Below the pieces are notes generated by a model that ran no database searches, was not told where the DNA came from, and saw only the letters and a program-made list of their open reading frames with translations. From Cerioporus squamosus (taxonomy: Eukaryota; Basidiomycota; Agaricomycetes; Polyporales; Polyporaceae): a stretch of 64,000 nucleotides of DNA. Location of the stretch: positions 1-64,000 of the forward strand of contig JABYQS010000148.1 of assembly GCA_022592435.1 (NCBI GenBank). Direction: 5' to 3'. The translations under genes and the position numbers were made by a program. This document shows, in pieces, positions 56,713 to 64,000 of the stretch (position 1 is the stretch's first letter; each line of letters begins with the position of its first letter).

Positions 56713-58506
56713 GGCAGGGCGCGGGGAGAGGATGGCTGGGTGCTTTAGCGAGGCATTAGGACATATATCTAGCAGATAGTCGCGGGCTGTGATGGACGTG
56801 GAGGAGAGAGGTGAGAGTCCTCCTGCCCCTGCTCTACCAGTCTCAATCCGGTCGTGCGGGGTTCAGAACCACTCAGGCGCCCACGAGGCGCCCACCAGTA
56901 CCCCCGCGAGCCTCAGCCTGCCTTTCCAGGCCCACCATCACCCGACCGGATCGCCCTGCTGTGTACCCAGACAAGTGCACAGTACAGGATTGCTGCTAGT
57001 CCAGCCTGTTCCTTGTCTCGGTTCTCGGGACGATGCCGGTCGCTGGTCGCGAGGTGTGCCCACAAATAATGTCCGATGTCTCCTGCTCACCCCGACATGC
57101 AATCGATAAACCCAGGTCCTACACGCTGCGTCCGTACTCCAGGTCGAGTCAGTCGTGCAGACATGCGATGGGGTGTCCCCTGTGCCCAGCGCGTCCGAGT
57201 CGCCACTGGCAAGTCGCCGTGTCCCAACTTGAGCACACCCGCGGACACGTCCTCGCAGCAACAGGAGCCTAGCTACGCCATACCACCACCGATCGCGTAT
57301 GCGTCACGCATGCGTCGCAAACAACCTTCAGCCTATAGGCTATCCGGAAGCTCGTCGCGTACGCACCCCCTGTGCGTCCAGTACGTACACAGTCCAGGCC
57401 GGTGTTCACTCCCAGTACCCCAAATACAGCGAGGTTGCGCTTCTATCTGGACAGTCGCTCTCCTTCCTATCGCGGGGTCCTCGCTGGCTCTCCATTGTGC
57501 TATTGTCCTCCATTTGGTGAGTCTATCGTCTCTGCGTGGAGTGTCTCCCTCCGCCTGGAAGTCTACTGCGAGTCTGCCGGAGCCGTCCTTACTGGAGACT
57601 AAGCGCCCAAGGACTGGAGGCCGGAGAGTCGAGACCAAAGTGGAACGTAGCATGCAAGTCCCTCTCGTCGCAGATTCCTCAATGCTTCATTGCTTGTGTC
57701 CCACAATGCATACCGTGACGAGAAACCGCCGAGCAGTGGGAAGACAGACCACACTACCGCATGACTGCCAGTGTCCATCTCCATCTCTCTATTGTGCCCC
57801 AGGCTTCGTCCTTCGAACATGCCTCGGCGGACCCCAACCCTCGGCATCACAGTCAGCGCTCAGCATCACTCCGATCTGGGGGCGGAAGGAACTGCGGTGA
57901 CCATCTGAGCAGGGTGCCTGATTCTCGGACAGCCTGTGTGGTTCGGTACACACGTTGTGGTCGCGTCGATCAGAACGTCGAACCCAAGTACGTTTGCAGA
58001 AGCCCTGCGGAGGCAAACGCGCTCTATGATTGAAAGAGCGCCCCGAAACCTTGGTCTTGTGTCTGGATGGTGAAATGGGCGGTCGCGGTCGCAGGACAAC
58101 CGCGCGGGTCCTTGGGAGGAGGACCATGGGGTCGGTCAGAGGTCAACGTTATCAAAGGGATTGGTCCATGGCCAGCCCTCCCCGGCCTTCGAGAATCATC
58201 TCACCTCGATCTCCTGCACAGCAGGAACAGAGCATGTCTACCGCAGTGCGAAGAGGGCGTGGCACCTGAAGCAAGGCAGCACAAGGACACCAAACACTAC
58301 GCCGGCGGCCGGTTGGATCTCTGCAGGCTGATTGCGCTTACATGGTGCAGTCGCTGCCCCATTCCTTCTCTGCCCCGCACAGATCCCCGTGTCTGTCAGC
58401 GCAGGGCTACGTGTGCCTGCCTAGTCCCTGAAGGCCTGCAGTTATTTACTGGTGAGTTGTACACAGAAGAAGACAGATATCTACCGGGATCACCGCTGTC
58501 AAGAGT
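56713..58506. other. Long intergenic stretch, no supported gene
   Basis: A long plus-strand frame at 57076-57900 (274 codons) has no recognisable motif and no coding-like segment, and several other frames overlap it. I do not call it a gene. The rest is the ATG13 promoter and the 3' flank of the JmjC gene. Confidence 0.4.
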
Positions 58507-59729
58507 CTAGTATGTGCGCCAACGCATGTGCTGCACCGTCCGTGGCAAAAACCACCATCCGACCCCGGCCGTCCACCCCGCACTGTTGCCAGACCGTGGT
58601 ACCTGCGCAGGCTCGGTGTTCTCGTCTTCCAGCACCACGTTCTCCACGCGATGCCACCAGCGCCGGGGCACGAAGAGCATATCGCCCTCCCGCATCACGC
58701 AGCTGAGCGCGGCGTTTGCGTCCATCACGTGCTGCGCCGTCTGTCCGGTACAGACGTGCGGTCCATGAGGACGTCGAAGCTTCCATCTTCGCCTGAGCGG
58801 CGGCGAAGACGGAAGTCGAGCGGCGACATGTTCGGCTGCATTTGGGTGCCCGGAGGCGGCGACAGAAGCCTCCCCAGAGATGGTGGCAGCAGGAGCCAGT
58901 GCTTCGCGTGCGTGGACGCGTCCGAGGACGCATGGAGGCTGTAGAGGTTGCAGTACGGGTCGCTGTGCAGCGGGCTCATCTGGACAAGAGGACGCGAGCT
59001 CAGTATAGAAGCGCGAAGCGCTCCCCGTGGAACTCACAGCGGCTTGGGGCCCGATGAAGAAGCCACATCGATACATGTCTGCCGTGCCGTCTTCAAGGAG
59101 AGGCGCGAGCAGGGATGGAGCTCGCACCACCTCCCTGGTTTCTGGGATCTAGGACCGGCCAGGCATTAGCCTCAGTCGGTTTCTCGGTATGGCACTCCAC
59201 ACATACTCACCTCGTCTTGCGCATACCACTGAGCAAGGTACCATGACGCTTGCCGAAGCCCTGCCCTGTCGCCGGACAGCCAGTCTAAATACGTGCTGAG
59301 GGGCACCGAAACACGGTAGTCGTGAGGAAGACGCAGGTGCTCGTCGATGTCAACATCCCGTCCAGCCTCTACCTCCACCATACGGTCTCCTGCGGCGCGC
59401 AGAGTTTCGAGGAGCTCTTGACCCCGAGCATGGCCGGACGCTCCGCTTTGTCCTGCAGCAGCACGGAAGATCAGCGGGGTGGGCTCCACCGGGCCGCGTA
59501 TGTAGTCAAGGAAGGCGGCAGAGCTGCAGACTAGAGATTGAGGTGCATCTTGAACTGGCTTCGTGTGTAGGGGTACAACGTCTGATCCGCTGTTGTTGAC
59601 GTCCCTAGGGTAGGACACCCCGTCGGTCGTCGCTCGATGGTCGGAGGCTAACGCGACATATGCGCGGCAGAGTCGATATGTGCGCGCTGTCGCTGGCGGT
59701 TTGAGTCGACGAGTTCTCAGAGAGAACAT
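58507..59729 (-). CDS. JmjC-domain (cupin) oxygenase-like protein
   Basis: The start MFSLRTRRLKPPATARTYRLCRAYVALASDHRA at 59729 is basic and could be a targeting sequence. The next part (EPTPLIFRAAAGQSG, DVDIDEHLRLPHDYRVSVPLSTYLDWLSG, ASWYLAQWYAQDE) is typical of the N-terminal half of small JmjC proteins. The iron site reads SPLHSDPYCNLY (HxD) and the later REGDMLFVPRRWWHRVENVV (distal His). It ends WFLPRTVQHMRWRTY. About three exons are needed. JmjC proteins of this size hydroxylate proteins or demethylate lysines using Fe(II) and 2-oxoglutarate. Which applies here cannot be told. Confidence 0.85.
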
Positions 59730-60511
59730 GGCGGTTCGTGGTCAACTTAGCCTCGTATCGTCTCCGAGACTCCGAGCAAGTACTTGCCCGTTCACGTGAA
59801 TCACTTACAAAATGCGGTGCTTCGGGAAGACGGCATCGACAGTGACGTCCACAACGGCGCATTGAGTGCTCTTCAGCTTGCATCCGTTCCACTAGGACGT
59901 CGACACGGATTTGTGCTGAACGTAGCTGCGTACACAACACTGCAATAATGGTTTGAGTTGAGTCCGCTGCTCTGTTTGGGACGGTCGGAGTTCGGACCGA
60001 CTGGCCGGAGCACGCGCCGGGTTTCGACGCAATCCCCTACATATTGCATGTACTTCTTGATGCTCTTCTCTCACATCCTCGTGGACCTCCTAGCACTGGC
60101 AGTAATGCTTCAATTGCATCCTGCTTCAATCTCGTACAGTCACCGGCGTGTATGCCAGCAGGTCGCAAACTCATCAGGTATGTCGCTCCAGGTCGGCGGG
60201 GCAGACGATGCCGCCGCGCTGACATCGTACTAGGTGAACTCAATCCGGTTCTGGGAACCAAGTTGTGTGTCACCTGCACAGGCTCTACCGGGAGCACGCG
60301 AAAGAACTACCATTATACTCACGCAAGCCGATAGTCGGCGAGAGGCGCCCCCGTTCGAGCTTCAGAGCTTCCAACACCCGTGCAATCACGACGATGGGTC
60401 CGTCTAGCATCGGACTCCTGCGGCGGCTATGGTTATCTGCAAAATGGTCCGTGTGCGCCTTATAAGTCTGGATGCCTACTCACCCATCTACTCACTCGGA
60501 TCCTCACAGCG
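59730..60511. other. Divergent intergenic region before the SDR pair
   Basis: No gene is supported. The region holds the promoters of the JmjC gene (minus) and of the first SDR (plus). A short ccttataagtc at about 60457-60467 may be the TATA element of the latter, about 50 bases from its ATG. Confidence 0.4.
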
Positions 60512-61707
<1,196 letters not shown>

Positions 61708-61991
61708 GCATCATTGACACAAGTCTGTCCTCAACGCCGTACGGCCGAAGGCACATACAGATTGGTGTCTGCTGGGTACGGTAAGTGTCACACGCATTAT
61801 ACCCCGCGAGACTGGGCAGCCGGCTGGAGATACGGCTCGCCTCGATGAACCCGTGCCAAACTCCCTGCCATGCGGCGCCGCTTCGTAACAAGGTTCGTGT
61901 GAATGCCTTATGATCAAGGTCGACTGGACGAATCGTCCCCCCAGTACATACCCACGCTGATCCCTCCTCGGTACAGTACACAGGCTACAGA

Positions 61992-63222
61992 ATGGCCTCC
62001 CCGAGCTCCGATACGACTCGGCGCGTTGCGATCATCACAGGGGCAGCGCAGGGCATTGGCCGCGGCATCGCACAGAGGCTGGCGAAGGACGGCCTCGACT
62101 TGGGTCTCTTCGATCTTCCGAGTTGCGAGAGCACGTTAGAAGAGCTCGCGAGCGGGTTTCGACAGGACTTTGGCACCAATGTTCTCACCGTGTACGGAGA
62201 CGTGTCCGCTGAGGACGACGTGAAGCGGCTGGTCGACACCGTCGTGCAGAAGCTCGACGAGCTGTATGCGGTGCGTATCGAGTGCCCAGTTGGCAGTGTG
62301 CATCCCTGCGCAGGATTGCTCCCTGACTAGTGACTTTCCAAGCAGATGATAGCAAATGCCGGCATATGTTGCTGGTGCGAGCTGCACGAGAGTGCGTCCG
62401 AGTCCTCTTCGTGCTGTGTCCGCCGAAAGAGGGCGCGAGTGATCCGCCTGATGCCGCAGCGTCCTCGGAGCTCGTCGACAAGCTGTTGAACGTGAACGTC
62501 AAGGGCGTGTTCTTCTGCTACAAGTACGCTGCTATGCAGCTCATCAAGCAAGGCAAGGGTGGTCGGCTGATTGGCGCAACCTCCATCGTGGGCAAGAGAG
62601 GTGCGCACGTCCGGCTCGTACGTGCTGGCAGTCAGATAGAATGCTTACCGGACTGGTTGCAGGCTCCAGGGGACAGTCGGTGTACAGCGCGACAAAGTTC
62701 GCCATCCGCGGCCTCACGCAGTCCGCCGCTATGGACTACGGCAAGTATGGCATCACGGTGAACGCGTACGCTCCTGGGGCCGTTGACACGCCTCTGCGTG
62801 AGTACTTGCTGGTTAGCGTCCCTGGTGGATGTCGTATGCTCATTCATCTTCGCTACTACATACCCAGTGTGGAAGGTAGACGAAGACAGAGCGCACGCCA
62901 AGGCCTGCCAAAGGGTACATGGGCCGGCTCCGTGGTCAAAGTAAGTACGGACAAGTCTGCTATTCTGGGCCCGCGCTGGCATCTTGGTGCTCACCACAGT
63001 GGATCGTCCAGCAATACGACAACTCGCTCGGCCGGGCGGGGCAGCCTGAAGACATCGCGAAGGTCGTGTCGTTCCTTGTCTCGGATGATGCAGCGTTCAT
63101 CACTGGGCAGTCTGTGGGTGGCTTCTCCGTCGTCGGCGCTCTCTCTCTCTGTGGATGGCACGCTTACTGCGGTTGTGGTTCCGTTGCAGCTGACGGTGGA
63201 CGGTGGCAAGCACTTCGACTAG
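61992..63222 (+). CDS. Short-chain dehydrogenase/reductase, tandem copy 2
   Basis: The protein starts [34 protein letters not shown]. The same SDR blocks as copy 1 follow in order: [111 protein letters not shown], then [10 protein letters not shown] and a TAG stop at 63220-63222. The YxxxK pair and the glycine loop are intact. One join is awkward. After ELHE (62391) the frame is only restored by a 38-nt intron (62392-62429, ending aag), shorter than the 54-nt intron at the same place in copy 1. The first intron after LYA contains the normal gtgcgt donor. High similarity and the same exon order show recent tandem duplication. Confidence 0.85.
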
Positions 63223-63867
63223 CAGGATTGGTGTTCGGATTGATGCTGGCGTACGGTCAGCGGGTGTGTGGCTAGTTGTGGCAATCGAACACGTGTTCAA
63301 AGCCCTGCTACGCCAGTGATACCTACTACAAACAGCGAAGCATCTGGGACCGCAGTAGAGACCCTGTTAGTTCGCAACAACGGACTCAGGAGCGGGTGAC
63401 CCACGCACCGCGCGCACACACGACATCGGACAGGAGCTGAGCGTTGAAAGCGAGAGAAAGCAAGAGATAATTCCATTTCGTTCATTACGACACATTACTG
63501 GACTACCTACGACAAGAGAGAGAACCCGACTACCAAAATACTCAAAACAAGCACAACCATGAGCACGAGATCTAATACAACAACACCGCGCGCGCGTGTG
63601 TGGTAGGGGAATATCCGATGCCATGTCATCTTGATTCTTCACGGGGTTCGTAAATGAGCAAGCGAGAGCAGACGGACACGGCGGTGTGTACCGCATCACC
63701 CGGAGATGGGAAATTTATGAGCACAGGTGGGGGAGGGGGATAGGAATGGGCCAGTGGTTTGGCGGGAGACGGGGTAATGGGTGACGCGGAGGATGCAGGG
63801 GAGGAAGAGGGGTCCGGGAGATAAGGATACAGACAACAACACACGACGCGAGAGCAGGAGAGCACGC
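63223..63867. other. Convergent 3' flanks of SDR copy 2 and the second PTR2
   Basis: No coding feature. A short alternating cgcgcgcg run occurs at 63588-63597. Confidence 0.4.
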
Positions 63868-64000
63868 TCAGTGCTTCTCGCTGTCGTAGTGCCCCTCGCC
63901 GAGGCTGTTCAGCGCGTCCTCCTGCGCGTCGAGGTGGCGGTACTGGAACCAGAAGATCGTGCCGGCGGAGAACGCGAGCACGGCCATGACCCCATAGTTC
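63868..64000 (-). CDS. Second POT/PTR2 peptide transporter, 3' end only
   Basis: The minus strand encodes NYGVMAVLAFSAGTIFWFQYRHLDAQEDALNSLGEGHYDSEKH and then a TGA at 63870-63868. This matches the C-terminus of the PTR2 gene at 48694-50771 (NYGVMGVLAFIAGTIFWFQFRHLDTQEDKL..GHYEEKKH) at about three residues in four. The gene continues past the window edge, so its integrity cannot be judged. Confidence 0.9.
   Translation of the reverse strand, partial: NYGVMAVLAFSAGTIFWFQYRHLDAQEDALNSLGEGHYDSEKH

Noticed and set aside
57076..57900. Long plus-strand open frame of 274 codons
   Set aside because: No motif, no hydrophobic core pattern and several equally open overlapping frames. Composition looks like non-coding DNA between ATG13 and the JmjC gene.

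Overview
This window comes from a nuclear chromosome of a filamentous basidiomycete, most likely an Agaricomycete of the wood-decay type. The genes are rich in introns of about 45-70 nt with GTGAGT-like donors and short CT-rich leaders. The set includes an eisosome PIL1 protein with a very long disordered tail, a secreted GH51 arabinofuranosidase, basidiomycete HNH proteins and an OTT_1508-like deaminase. Exon joins were read by hand from splice signals, reading frame and family motifs. No transcript or database support was available.

Layout. 0-4 kb: a SET/MYND methyltransferase and a small conserved protein, both on the minus strand. 3.8-8.2 kb: no convincing gene. 8.2-15 kb: a fatty-acid desaturase and a GH51 arabinofuranosidase, both broken into many exons, some of only 3, 5, 8, 9 or 14 nt. 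15-20 kb: a repeat-bearing accessory region with an OTT_1508-like deaminase ORF and a broken, inverted relative. 20-25 kb: a conserved hypothetical protein and PIL1. 25-31 kb: three minus-strand metabolic genes (MCT-type MFS transporter, CmcJ/GA4-desaturase-like oxygenase, zinc alcohol dehydrogenase). 32-37 kb: an HNH protein divergent from a VHS-GAT trafficking protein, then V-ATPase subunit E. 39-48 kb: a hypothetical protein, an O-fucosyltransferase-like membrane protein, a SAM methyltransferase and a secreted phytase-like esterase. 48-57 kb: a PTR2 peptide transporter, tRNA-Tyr(GTA) with an intron, ECM14 (a carboxypeptidase relative lacking key catalytic residues) and ATG13. 58-64 kb: a JmjC protein, two tandem short-chain dehydrogenases and the 3' end of a second PTR2 gene.

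Most genes are ordinary housekeeping or nutrition functions: plant cell-wall arabinan breakdown, peptide uptake, membrane lipid desaturation, endosomal sorting, vacuolar acidification and autophagy. The 25-31 kb trio may act together on a small organic substrate.

The least ordinary features are two. One is the run of microexons that encode residues inside active-site or signature motifs: two single-codon exons and a 9-nt exon in GH51, 8-, 14- and 5-nt exons in the desaturase, and a 7-nt exon in ECM14. The other is the inverted deaminase duplication, with a 23-bp perfect hairpin between its arms.
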